Position numbers and translations under genes: made by a program
Assembly (NCBI GenBank): GCA_937900045.1
Contig: CALCEB010000055.1
Location: forward strand, 1-45,877
From: an uncultured Acidobacteriota bacterium
Lineage (GTDB): Bacteria; Acidobacteriota; Terriglobia; UBA7540
Direction: 5' to 3'
Length of the DNA: 45,877 nucleotides
Shown: one piece after another, positions 8,139-16,331 of the stretch
Numbering within the stretch: position 1 is the first letter of the stretch
Layout: every line of letters starts with the position of its first letter
The notes under the pieces: model-generated
Told to the model about the DNA's origin: nothing
The model's input: only the letters and a program-made list of their open reading frames with translations
Databases searched by the model: none

Positions 8139-8668
8139 AGTCTTGGCTCGGCGATTTTAATATAATCCTTAATGTCATTTTCTTTCTTGCAGTACTCTTC
8201 CCACACAGTTCGAACCGTCTTCTGAATCTCAAATCTATTCCATCCGACAAAATTGACATCCTTCACGTCGGAAAACTGACTATCGACATCCACGACTGGA
8301 TTATCCAGGCTCAAACCTGGAGCATCTCGAAAGAAACCCAAAACGTCGACCCTGGCATCAGCCTCCTTGAATAGGATAACAGGCTTTCGCATTCCATGTA
8401 ATATGCCGTACTCGAAAGCAACGTTGGGCCGCAAGCCGTCCAAGGCAACAACAGAAAATGTGCAGCCCTCAATTAATTTTGTGATCTGCTCGCGTTGGCT
8501 GACTCCACTTTCGAGGGCGGAAGGCGTTAGTTTGATCTCGAAGTGGGGCTCGAAGACGATGTGGAGGCATTCGATGAGTAGTTTTACATGGGGCTCGCGG
8601 GTGGAATATGAGACAAAGCAGTAAGCTTTGTGGGACTTGCCCGATTTTGGGAAGCCTTTCCTCTTCAT
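8129..8668 (-). CDS. TIR-like / nucleotide-hydrolase-fold protein, possible defence effector
   Basis: 179 residues from ATG 8668; a TTG six codons earlier is possible. The order of elements is that of TIR or nucleoside-deoxyribosyltransferase-like folds: a first strand ending FVSYS (residues 18-22), a helix, SQREQITKLIEGCTFSVVAL (57-76), then RPNVAFEYGILHGMRKPVIL (80-99), where Glu86 is the candidate catalytic residue. Such folds often cleave NAD+ or nucleotides in anti-phage and abortive-infection systems. The C-terminal half (about 110-179) is not recognised and may sense or oligomerise. The gene starts the operon and overlaps the next. TIR versus deoxyribosyltransferase-like assignment needs a structure prediction. 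Confidence 0.65.
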   Translation of the reverse strand: MKRKGFPKSGKSHKAYCFVSYSTREPHVKLLIECLHIVFEPHFEIKLTPSALESGVSQREQITKLIEGCTFSVVALDGLRPNVAFEYGILHGMRKPVILFKEADARVDVLGFFRDAPGLSLDNPVVDVDSQFSDVKDVNFVGWNRFEIQKTVRTVWEEYCKKENDIKDYIKIAEPRLWS

Positions 8669-8767
8669 AGCTACTTCTTCACACAAAGGTAGGCTCTGGG
8701 GATTAAAACCTTATGCCTGGGCCGCGCAGACTTCGAAAGGTCTGCGCCAGACTACCACTCGCCCGCT

Positions 8768-8896
8768 GGCGACCACGAGGGTCGCCCCTACATTCCGCGA
8801 AGGTTCTTCTGCCCGGCTGAAGCCGGCCTCTACATTCCGAGATTGTAGAGGCGAGTTTATCTCGCCATGCAGATGGCAGCGGAAAGCTGCCCCTAC
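8768..8896. repeat. Tandem cluster of four GTAG-footed hairpins after pnp
   Basis: Four hairpins with different stems each carry a CTAC/GTAG foot: GGCGACC-ACGAG-GGTCGCC-CCTAC (8768-8791), GCCCGGCTGAAGCCGGCCTCTAC (8811-8833), GTAGAGGCGAG-TTTAT-CTCGCC (8845-8866) and GGCAGC-GGAAA-GCTGCCCCTAC (8875-8896). The last ends 1 bp from the pnp stop codon. They may stabilise or terminate the pnp transcript. The stems belong to several REP families. Confidence 0.65.
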
Positions 8897-8897
8897 T

Positions 8898-11000
8898 CTA
8901 GGCTTCGGCCTTTGCCCGCTGCTCCCTCAGCACGGCCTTGCGGCTGAGCCGGATTTTGTTGCCTTCGATGGAGATGACTTTCACCAACAATTGATCGCCT
9001 TCTTTCAGTTCCTTGCGGATATCCTGGATGCGGTGCTCGGCCACTTCGCTGATGTGAAGCAGGCCGTCCGTTCCGGGGAAGATCTCAACGAAAGCTCCGA
9101 AATCGGCCAACCGGACGACTTTTCCAAGATAGGTCTTGTTTAGCTCGGCCTCAGCCAGAAGATCCTTAATCATCTTCATAGCCTTGTTGGCGGAAGTCTC
9201 ATCGGTGGCGGCCACATTCACCTTGCCGTCATCTTCCACGTCGATCTTCACGCCGGTCTCCTCAATGATGCCGCGAATGACCTTGCCGCCCGGCCCAATC
9301 AGCTCGCCGATCTTGGCCTTGTTGATGCGCAGGGTATAAATCCTCGGCGCGAACGCGGAAATCGCAGTACGCGGCTCGGGCAACATCTCCAGCATCTTGC
9401 CGAGGACGTGCAACCGGCCTTCCTTGGCCTGGGCCAAAGCCTCCGCCATAATCTGCGGAGTGACGCCGGTGATTTTGATGTCCATCTGCAAGGCGGTGAT
9501 GCCGTCGCGCGTGCCGGCGACCTTGAAATCCATATCGCCGTAATGGTCTTCGGCGCCGGCGATATCCGTGAGGATGGCGTACTTTTCGCCTTCCTTCACC
9601 AGCCCCATCGCAATACCCGCCACCGGGGACGTAATGGGCACACCGGCGTCCATTAGCGCCAGGCAGCCGCCGCAGACCGTGGCCATGGAAGAAGAGCCGT
9701 TCGATTCCAGAATGTCCGAAACCACGCGAACCGTGTAGGGGAAACTTTCCTCGGCGGGAAGCACAGAACCCAGAGCCCGTTCTGCCAGGTTGCCGTGTCC
9801 AATCTCGCGGCGCCCGGGCCCGCGCAGGAAGCCCACTTCGCCGACGCTGAAGGGAGGAAAATTGTAATGAAGCATGAAGCGCTTGAAGGATTCTCCTTCC
9901 AGCACGTCCAGCCGCTGCATATCTTCCGCCGTGCCCAGAGTGGCGGTGACCAGCGCCTGCGTCTCACCCCGAGTGAACAGCGCCGAGCCATGGGTGCGCG
10001 GCAACAGGCCCACCTCGCAAGTGATGGGGCGCACCTGATTGAAGGCGCGGTTGTCCGGGCGGCGGCGCTTTAACAGAACATCCTCCCGGAAGAGGCGCTC
10101 GTAGAGCCGTTCAAAGGCGTGTCCCGCCTCGCGGCGTTTGTCTTCATCTTCCTCCGCCGGATAGCTCTCCAGCAATTCCTCACGAAGCTCTTCAATCTTC
10201 TTTTCGCTTTCCAGCTTGCTGCGGTTTGAAGTATCCAGGGCTTCGTGAAGCCGGTCGCCGATGCGCTCCCGGACCTCGCGGGCGATAGCCGCGTCCTCAG
10301 CAGAAGCCTTGACCTCCGCCTTTTGGATTCCCATCTTGGTGTAAAGCTCTTTCAATCCTCCAATAATCTTCTTGATCTCAACATGCGCGTGCTGGATGGC
10401 CTCCAGAATGGTTTCCTCGGAAACCGCCTTCGCGGCCGCTTCCACCATGACGATAGCTTCTTCGCTCGCCGCCACAACCAGATTCAACTGGCTGGCCTTC
10501 ATCTCCGTATAAGTGGGGTTTGTGGCCAACTTCCCTTCCACCAGGCCCACGCGCACTGCGGAGATCGGATTCATGAAGGGAATGGGGGAGAGATAGAGCG
10601 CCGCTGAGCCTGCCACCATGCCCACCACGTCGGGATTGTAGTCGGAGTCGGCGGATAGCACCATGGCGATGACTTGCGTTTCGTCCTTGAAGCCTTCCGG
10701 GAACAAGGGGCGCACCGGCCGGTCAATCTGCCGGCTGGTGAGGATTTCCTTTTCCGTGGGACGGCCTTCGCGTTTGAAAAAGCCTCCGGGAATCTTCCCG
10801 GCCGCGTAGTTATATTCACGGTAGTCCACGGTGAGGGGGAAGAAGTCAATGCCTTCGCGCGGGTCGGCGGTGCAGGCTGTGGCCAACACCACGGTGTCTG
10901 CGTAGCGGACGAAAGCCGATCCCGAAGCCTGCTTGGCCAACTTGCCACACTCAATCGTCAGCGTACTTGATCCGAGTGGAATACTAATCTTATGTTCCAT
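8898..11000 (-). CDS. pnp: Polyribonucleotide nucleotidyltransferase (PNPase)
   Basis: 700 residues, full length. The enzyme degrades RNA 3' to 5' with phosphate, as a trimeric cytoplasmic ring and part of the degradosome. Two RNase PH domains are visible: the first around residues 10-140 (YREYNYAAGKIPGGFFKREG) and the catalytic second around 310-540 (RTHGSALFTRGETQALVTAT; DIAGAEDHYGDMDFK). They are separated by the helical linker. A KH domain (557-620) has GPGGKVIRGI at about 569-578, and an S1 domain (626-692) contains LADFGAFVEIFPGTDGLLHI. A GGAGG element lies 11 nt before the ATG. rpsO lies upstream on the same strand, the usual rpsO-pnp arrangement. Confidence 0.98.
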   Translation of the reverse strand: MEHKISIPLGSSTLTIECGKLAKQASGSAFVRYADTVVLATACTADPREGIDFFPLTVDYREYNYAAGKIPGGFFKREGRPTEKEILTSRQIDRPVRPLFPEGFKDETQVIAMVLSADSDYNPDVVGMVAGSAALYLSPIPFMNPISAVRVGLVEGKLATNPTYTEMKASQLNLVVAASEEAIVMVEAAAKAVSEETILEAIQHAHVEIKKIIGGLKELYTKMGIQKAEVKASAEDAAIAREVRERIGDRLHEALDTSNRSKLESEKKIEELREELLESYPAEEDEDKRREAGHAFERLYERLFREDVLLKRRRPDNRAFNQVRPITCEVGLLPRTHGSALFTRGETQALVTATLGTAEDMQRLDVLEGESFKRFMLHYNFPPFSVGEVGFLRGPGRREIGHGNLAERALGSVLPAEESFPYTVRVVSDILESNGSSSMATVCGGCLALMDAGVPITSPVAGIAMGLVKEGEKYAILTDIAGAEDHYGDMDFKVAGTRDGITALQMDIKITGVTPQIMAEALAQAKEGRLHVLGKMLEMLPEPRTAISAFAPRIYTLRINKAKIGELIGPGGKVIRGIIEETGVKIDVEDDGKVNVAATDETSANKAMKMIKDLLAEAELNKTYLGKVVRLADFGAFVEIFPGTDGLLHISEVAEHRIQDIRKELKEGDQLLVKVISIEGNKIRLSRKAVLREQRAKAEA

Positions 11001-11384
11001 ATCTTATTATCCTCCATGGGCCTTGCCAGAAATCTCGATCCGGCTCGTTGCCCGAAAATGTTCTGATTCATCCGCTCTCGCGGCGCGATGCGCTCCACGG
11101 GCTGCCTCTTTCAGCGAGCCTAAGCCCGTTAAAATCCAACCTCGCTGCCGCTCCACCAAGCGTGTTTGTCCGCATCCACAAGGCAGTTCCACGCCGATCC
11201 TTGTCAAGGGGGTTTTGCGATAGAAAAGAAACTCCCGAGGCGGACATTGCGACGGGCAGGGCGTTCTCAGCAGGCGGGAAAACAGCGTCAGGAAATAACG
11301 AAGCATCCCGTCTGTGACGGGAAGTCTTCTCAAATCCGAAATATCTTAATCCGGGAAAAAGCAAACTCTGCGATTTCAACCCAA
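11001..11384 (-). other. rpsO-pnp spacer
   Basis: A 384-bp gap between the two genes. The frames within it have no protein character. A small CCCGTCTGTGACGGG hairpin lies at about 11307-11321; in other bacteria this spacer carries RNase III processing hairpins and a terminator, and the pnp leader is autoregulated by PNPase. I see no strong long stem, so whether that control operates here cannot be judged. Confidence 0.4.
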
Positions 11385-11654
11385 CTACTTGCGAATGCCC
11401 AGACGCCCAATCACATTCCGGTATCGGTCCGGACTCTTTCTTTTCAGGTACTCCAACAGCCTTTTCCGCTTGCCCACCATAATGAGCAACCCCCGCCGGG
11501 AAGCGTGGTCCTTGGCGTTGGCGCGAAAATGCTCGTTGAGGTAATTGATCCGCTCGCTGATAAGAGCAATCTGTACCTCGGGTGACCCTGTGTCCTTTGC
11601 ATGTACCCGGTAGTCGCCGATAAGTTGCGTCTTCAATTCCTGGGCCAGCGGCAT
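11385..11654 (-). CDS. rpsO: 30S ribosomal protein S15
   Basis: 89 residues, the normal length for S15, which binds 16S rRNA and helps nucleate the central domain of the small subunit. The family signature is complete: DTGSPEVQIALISERINYLN, then HFRANAKDHASRRGLLIMVG and KRKRLLEYLKR. GAGGAG lies about 10 nt upstream of the ATG. It is the first gene of the rpsO-pnp pair. Confidence 0.98.
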   Translation of the reverse strand: MPLAQELKTQLIGDYRVHAKDTGSPEVQIALISERINYLNEHFRANAKDHASRRGLLIMVGKRKRLLEYLKRKSPDRYRNVIGRLGIRK

Positions 11655-11699
11655 CCGCCTGTCTCCTCACTTTTCTCTTTTTCTATATTTTCCTATCAC

Positions 11700-11729
11700 A
11701 GACTAGCATTTTTTAGGTTGTTTCGCCAA
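11700..11729 (-). promoter_or_regulatory. Possible promoter of rpsO
   Basis: On the minus strand TTGGCG is followed after 18 bp by TAGTCT, with a TG one base before the -10 element. The start point would lie about 40 nt before the rpsO ATG. The match to the housekeeping consensus is moderate. Confidence 0.4.
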
Positions 11730-11830
11730 ATAAAATCAACAGGGGGTAGTGGGTTGGGAAGCTCCAACCCTTGGATCGGTAGGTATGGTTCTGGGGTTTA
11801 TTGAAACTTGAACAATTACGACCGCTTATT

Positions 11831-11958
11831 GCATGGATTCACACTATCGCGGGAATGACGAAGAAGAAAGCAGCCATCGCTCTGGCTTTCGCCAGCACCT
11901 CTTTCCAACCGGGTCCCTACTTTTCGGGCTGTCATTCCCGCGAAAGCGGGAATCCATG
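11831..11958. repeat. Inverted repeat of the ATTCCCGC-GAAA-GCGGGAAT family
   Basis: Arms catggattcacactatcgcg... (11831-11859) and its relative gtcattcccgcgaaagcggg... (11931-11958) face each other across about 70 bp. The right arm contains the complete ATTCCCGC/GCGGGAAT hairpin; in the left arm the hairpin has decayed. It resembles a very common dispersed bacterial repeat. No coding capacity. It occupies the gap between the rpsO promoter and the end of the ABC exporter gene. Confidence 0.7.
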
Positions 11959-12030
11959 TTGATCGTCGTGAGGGAGGCGCCGCATCCTGACTTACTCCGA
12001 AGCGTGAACCCTTGGCGGCCGAGTGTCCGA

Positions 12031-13944
12031 TTACCGGTTCCCGGTGCGGATCAAGCCGATCGGGCCTGGCAAGTCAATTTCTGAATCGGGACTAGCTTCT
12101 CCGGCTTCCGCCGCTCCCGGACGGGCGTCATCGGGCCGCTCCAAGCCCTCGCCCGGCGCCAGAAAGCGGTTGGATTCAAGACCGTATTGCCGGGTATAAA
12201 GCTCCCAATAACGGCCATGAGCGGCGTAAAGCGATTCGTGATTACCGCGCTCGATGACGCGCCCGTCTTCCATCACCAAAATCTGATCGGCGCTGCGGAT
12301 GGTGGACAAGCGGTGGGCGATCACGAACGTCGTCCGGCCCCGCATCAGCACGGCCAGTCCTTCCTGGATCATGGCTTCAGACTCCGAATCCAGGCTTGAG
12401 GTCGCCTCATCCAGGATGAGGATGCGGGGATCAGCCAGGAGCGCCCGCGCCATGGAGACTCGCTGCTTTTGTCCGCCGGAAAGCTTCACGCCGCGCTCGC
12501 CCACCACTGTGTTGTATCCTTCGGCGAGCTTTTCCGCGAATTCATCAACCCGGGCGACGCGGCAGGCGGCAAGGATCTGTTCCTCCGTGGCGCCGGGACG
12601 GGAAAATGCCACGTTTTCACGAATCGTTCCGTCAAAAAGGAAGGTCTCCTGCAGGACCACTCCAAGCTGGCTGCGGTAGGAATCGAGACGCAATGAGGCC
12701 AAATCCACCCCGTCGATAAGTACTCTTCCTTGGCTGGGCCGGTAAAATGCCGCGAGCAACCCAATCACCGTGGACTTGCCGGCGCCGGAAGGTCCCACCA
12801 GCGCCGTCACAATGCCAGGAGCCGCGAAGAAGCTCACTTCCTTTAGGACTTCCGCTTTGCCATCGTAGGAAAAACTGACATTTTCAAAGCTCACTTCGCC
12901 CTGCACCGGACCCATATTCACGGTGCGGGAAGGGTCTTCATCTTCGGGCTTTTCACGCAGGATTTCGCGCGTGCGGTCGAGTCCGGCCACCGCTTCCGTC
13001 AATTGCGTGCCAATCGCCACAATCTGAACCACCGGCGCCACCAGGAATCCCAGAAAGAGGGTATAGGTGACGAAGGTGCCAAGGGTCATGGAGCCAGAGA
13101 GGATGCGGTGGGCGCCGAGGAGCATAATGATGGCGCTGACGATGCCCAACAGCGCCGTTGCAGAAAGGTCCATGACGGATGTGGCCGTCAACGTCTTCAG
13201 GACATTGGTCAGCAGCCTTCCAACGCCCGATGAGAAAACCTCGTGCTCGCGCTCTTCGGCATGGTACCCCTTCACCACGCGCACGCCGCCCAGCGATTCG
13301 GTTAAGCGTCCGGTGACTTCAGCATTGATTTTCCGGCGTTCGCGAAAAATCGGACGGATAAATGCAAAGGCCTTTTTCAGAGTTAGCCCGAAGCCCAGGA
13401 GCACCGCCACCGCAATCAGAGTCATGAAAGCGCTGATGTGGAGCAGGATGAAGAGCGCGAAAATGGCTGTTAAGACACCGCCTACAAATTGAACCAGGCC
13501 CGTGCCGATAAGATTCCGCAGGCCCTCGACGTCGCTCATGATCCTGGCCACCAAGGCCCCGGTCTTGTTGGCGTCATAGAAGGCAATGGGAAGGCGGCCC
13601 ACGTGCTCTTGAACCTGGCGGCGCAGCTCGGCGATCAACCTTTGCGCCTCCTTGGAGAGCACTTGCGTCAAGCCAAAGGAAGTAACACCTTGAATGGCGG
13701 TCGCGGCCACCACCGCCAGGACCAGAGGCTCCAGGAGATGAACCTGCCGCTTGCCAATGACATTATCGATCAGATATTTGGACGATGCGGGCAGCACCAG
13801 CCCCGCCAGCCGGTTGATGACCACGATGACGAACCCCACGGCCAGAATCGCGCGCCGGGGACGGATGAATTCCCAGATGTGCGGCAGCGTCTCCTTCAGG
13901 CGCTCGACTTTTGTCGCATCTTTCTTCTCCGTGGCATTACTCAT
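12031..13944 (-). CDS. ABC exporter, fused permease/ATPase, MsbA type
   Basis: 637 residues with an N-terminal six-helix membrane domain (about 30-320) and a C-terminal ATPase. Walker A is GPSGAGKST (384-392), the signature LSGGQKQR (488-495), Walker B ILILDEA (508-514) and the H-loop IAHRLST (about 540). It works as a homodimer in the inner membrane and probably exports lipid, lipid A precursor or a hydrophobic compound; the family (MsbA/LmrA-like) does not fix the substrate. The C-terminal extension of about 60 residues is acidic and low in complexity. No partner gene is adjacent and no strong ribosome binding site precedes the ATG. Confidence 0.93.
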   Translation of the reverse strand: MSNATEKKDATKVERLKETLPHIWEFIRPRRAILAVGFVIVVINRLAGLVLPASSKYLIDNVIGKRQVHLLEPLVLAVVAATAIQGVTSFGLTQVLSKEAQRLIAELRRQVQEHVGRLPIAFYDANKTGALVARIMSDVEGLRNLIGTGLVQFVGGVLTAIFALFILLHISAFMTLIAVAVLLGFGLTLKKAFAFIRPIFRERRKINAEVTGRLTESLGGVRVVKGYHAEEREHEVFSSGVGRLLTNVLKTLTATSVMDLSATALLGIVSAIIMLLGAHRILSGSMTLGTFVTYTLFLGFLVAPVVQIVAIGTQLTEAVAGLDRTREILREKPEDEDPSRTVNMGPVQGEVSFENVSFSYDGKAEVLKEVSFFAAPGIVTALVGPSGAGKSTVIGLLAAFYRPSQGRVLIDGVDLASLRLDSYRSQLGVVLQETFLFDGTIRENVAFSRPGATEEQILAACRVARVDEFAEKLAEGYNTVVGERGVKLSGGQKQRVSMARALLADPRILILDEATSSLDSESEAMIQEGLAVLMRGRTTFVIAHRLSTIRSADQILVMEDGRVIERGNHESLYAAHGRYWELYTRQYGLESNRFLAPGEGLERPDDARPGAAEAGEASPDSEIDLPGPIGLIRTGNR

Positions 13945-14087
13945 GATGTTTCAACCTATGCCGATTGGATGAATGCAGTGCAAATTCGGTTCGAGGCGTG
14001 GGTCTGGCAACGGGATTGGACCGGCGGCGCGGGTTTGGGGTGGGGCGACCCTTATGGCCGCCCGTGGGTTAGCGCCTTACCCCGCCC

Positions 14088-14630
14088 CTACTTGGCCGGA
14101 GGCGAAGCGGCGCCAGTTGTTGATGGGGCGGACAAATCCTGCGTCACCGCGGCTGGCAACTTGTCCGCATTGGCCAACAGCAGGCTGACGGCCCAAAGCT
14201 GCTGATCGTTGAGCGAAGCGTGGAATCCCGGCATCCCGGAAAGGCGAATTCCATTCTTCGCCTTCCAGTAGGTCATGCCCGGAGGATCATCCGTCACCAT
14301 GTGATTTGGCTCCCAGAGTTGGGGAGGGCGCGGGAACATCCCCTTTGCCGCCGCCGTCTCCGGCTGATTGGGCAGGCCGTGGCACACGGCGCAGTTATCG
14401 CGGAAGACGTGGGCGCCAGTCATGTAGAAGTTTTCATCAGGTTGAACAGGAACCTGCCTCGGATAGTCCTTATGAATGCGGGCGCGAAGCGCCGTCTTCG
14501 CAAAAAAGGCCTCCATGGGCATGGGCGGGTCAGACGTGGCTACCGGAGCCCTTCCTGATGCTACATAGAGGTAAAATCCCACCCCGATCAGCACGATTCC
14601 AAAGACGATCCCGGCGATGAATCCCTTCAT
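14088..14630 (-). CDS. Membrane-anchored mono-heme cytochrome c
   Basis: 180 residues. An uncleaved N-terminal helix (GIVFGIVLIGVGFYLYVASG) anchors a periplasmic domain. The heme site is CAVCH near residue 80, and the likely Met ligand is in RLSGMPGFHASLND, the usual layout of class I cytochromes c. The C-terminal 25 residues are Ala/Pro/Ser-rich. It is expected to carry electrons between respiratory complexes. No oxidase or dehydrogenase genes are nearby, so its partner is unknown. A palindromic repeat lies immediately upstream. Confidence 0.88.
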   Translation of the reverse strand: MKGFIAGIVFGIVLIGVGFYLYVASGRAPVATSDPPMPMEAFFAKTALRARIHKDYPRQVPVQPDENFYMTGAHVFRDNCAVCHGLPNQPETAAAKGMFPRPPQLWEPNHMVTDDPPGMTYWKAKNGIRLSGMPGFHASLNDQQLWAVSLLLANADKLPAAVTQDLSAPSTTGAASPPAK

Positions 14631-14682
14631 TTCGCATACCTCCCTGTCTGCAAGAAGATAGTCACAAGCAAAATAAGCTATC

Positions 14683-14835
14683 AGCAGTCAGCTTTCAGCA
14701 AAAACGTTGCCAACACCCACCGTCATTCGGTAGTGGTCCAATTTGCTGTAGCGGCGCTCTATGAGTGCCGCTACAGCAAATTGCGCCACTACCCTCCTTT
14801 TCAAGGCGCCGCTTGCTGAAGGCTGAAAGCTGACA
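14683..14835. repeat. Nested palindrome: CTGTAGCG REP inside a longer inverted repeat
   Basis: The core (14730-14792) is a 63-bp near-perfect palindrome, gtagtgg..caatttgctgtagcg against its complement. Outside it, gtcagctttcagc (14685-14697) pairs with gctgaaagctgac at about 14820-14833. The whole is a MITE-like unit between the cytochrome and rhomboid genes, without coding capacity. Confidence 0.65.
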
Positions 14836-14910
14836 ACTTTTTCTAATTTTCTTCACCGCCTACCCCATCCAGGAACAGTAAAGGTCCCGGTCTTCTGCCC
14901 GCGCTGACCG

Positions 14911-15837
14911 CTATCGTGCATGGGCCAGATTTAATGCCATCATGGCAAACGATCCGGCAATGATTAAGACGGATAGAACGGCCAGAGAGTTCCACAGCGA
15001 CTCGGCGGCCCGCGTCATCGGCTCGCCCTCCGGCACTAAATAGCCAAAGGCCATCCCGCTGAGCAATCCTCCCACGTGGGCGGCATTGTCGATTGAGAAA
15101 AACAATCCGAAGATGAAAATGTAAATCAGCCATTTCCAGAGCTGGCTCCGCATGTCCTTCCCCAGGCTGCCGTGATGGAAACTCGCGCCAATCAGAATGC
15201 CGATCAGTCCCAAGATAGCGGCTGAAGCGCCAGCGGAGACGACAAAAGGACTGTACCAGAGGCTCAGAAGAAATCCGCAGATTCCCGTGACCAGATACAT
15301 CACAATGAACTTGGGGGTGGTGAAGAGCGACTCCACCGTGGGCCCGAGATCAATCAGGCACACCATATTAAAGAGGATGTGGAGCAGACCAAGGTGCAGG
15401 AAGTTGGCGGTCACCAGCCGCCACCATTGTCCGGCGAAGATGAGCGGGCATTTGGCGCCCAGCCGGATCACCACGCTTCCGTCGATTCCGCCCAGGCCGG
15501 GCGCCGAAGTCATGTTGGCTGAAGCGATGTTCTGCGTCATGTACCACATGATGGCGTAGATGGCGATATCGACGGCGCAGATGACGGCCGTCGCCGTAGT
15601 CGGAATGGGAATAACGCCCATCACCCGGCCCGGGGTGGAACTGCTGCCTCTGGGTCGCGGAGCACGCAGGGATACCCCGCAGAAAGAACATGTGGATGCG
15701 CCGCGTTCTACCAGCGCGCGGCAGTTCGGGCACATGCGGTGCGCCGTATTATAAGCCTCTTCTTTCTTCCCCAACGCCTCGCGCAGGCTTGTCCTCCATC
15801 GCTGCACTTTGAACCACCACTTGGGTGAAAAATCCAT
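14911..15837 (-). CDS. Rhomboid-family intramembrane serine protease with N-terminal zinc ribbon
   Basis: 308 residues from ATG 15837. The frame stays open well upstream, but that part overlaps arsR and has no protein character. Residues 36-53 form a four-cysteine zinc ribbon (CPNC...CSFC). Six or more membrane helices follow. The rhomboid landmarks are HILFN (153-157), the nucleophile Ser205 in GASAA (the usual motif is GxSG; here the second Gly is Ala) and the base His254 in AAHVGG. Rhomboids cleave transmembrane helices of other proteins. The Ser/His dyad is intact, so activity is plausible despite the altered position. It is divergent from arsR and shares an upstream region with it. Confidence 0.88.
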   Translation of the reverse strand: MDFSPKWWFKVQRWRTSLREALGKKEEAYNTAHRMCPNCRALVERGASTCSFCGVSLRAPRPRGSSSTPGRVMGVIPIPTTATAVICAVDIAIYAIMWYMTQNIASANMTSAPGLGGIDGSVVIRLGAKCPLIFAGQWWRLVTANFLHLGLLHILFNMVCLIDLGPTVESLFTTPKFIVMYLVTGICGFLLSLWYSPFVVSAGASAAILGLIGILIGASFHHGSLGKDMRSQLWKWLIYIFIFGLFFSIDNAAHVGGLLSGMAFGYLVPEGEPMTRAAESLWNSLAVLSVLIIAGSFAMMALNLAHAR

Positions 15838-15920
15838 AGCAGCCAGTATGCAGGAGCCGGAAATCGGTGTAAAGAAGAGATCGATGGCTGTTCCTTTCAA
15901 TCTGGAAAGCAAAAGCCTTC

Positions 15921-15948
15921 TTGCGTTATTTGGTATTTCTAATATAAT
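15921..15948 (+). promoter_or_regulatory. Promoter of the ars cluster
   Basis: TTGCGT, a 16-bp spacer and a perfect TATAAT (15943-15948). The expected start point, about 7 bp further, coincides with the arsR ATG at 15955, and no Shine-Dalgarno sequence is present. This points to a leaderless arsR message. ArsR would repress by binding at or near this AT-rich stretch; I could not identify a clean operator palindrome. Confidence 0.65.
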
Positions 15949-15954
15949 GGAACT

Positions 15955-16329
15955 ATGAAGAGCCGCCAGGACAACAAACAGGCCGCCCGGTATGCCGCGA
16001 TGTTCGCAGCCATGGGCGCGGAGCCGAGGCTGCGCATCGTGCGCCTTTTGCTTACGGCTCACCCCCAAGGCTTGGTGGCGGGCGACATTCAGGATGAGCT
16101 CCGCATCCCCGCATCCACCCTTTCCCATCATCTCGACAAGCTCAAGAACCAGGAACTGGTTCGGGTGCGGCGCCAGGGCACGTTCCTGTGGTACCGGGCG
16201 AATACCAATGCTTTGCAGGGAATCATCAATTTTCTGTATGCCGAATGCTGCACCCGCAACAAGGCCGTCAAACCCGGGGAAATGGTTTGTCTGCTGCCAG
16301 TGACAAGGAAACCAAACGAAAGGAAATAA
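15955..16329 (+). CDS. arsR: ArsR-family metalloregulatory repressor
   Basis: 124 residues. A winged helix-turn-helix is clear (RLRIVRLLLTAHPQGLVAGD, then IPASTLSHHLDKLKNQELVR). ArsR proteins bind the promoter as dimers and release it when As(III) or a similar thiophile binds cysteines. The cysteines here lie late, in ECCTRN and MVCLL, rather than in the classic ELCVCDL helix, so the metal site is of an alternative type. arsM starts 2 bp after the stop, so the two are co-translated. The start at 15955 coincides with the predicted transcription start. Confidence 0.92.
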   Translation: MKSRQDNKQAARYAAMFAAMGAEPRLRIVRLLLTAHPQGLVAGDIQDELRIPASTLSHHLDKLKNQELVRVRRQGTFLWYRANTNALQGIINFLYAECCTRNKAVKPGEMVCLLPVTRKPNERK

Positions 16330-16331
16330 TT

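Noticed and set aside
15838..16131. N-terminal extension of the rhomboid gene
   Set aside because: It runs antisense to arsR and has no protein character; ATG 15837 gives a zinc ribbon near the start.
16188..16331. N-terminal extension of arsM
   Set aside because: The frame is open upstream but overlaps arsR; ATG 16332 has a ribosome binding site and gives the normal ArsM length.
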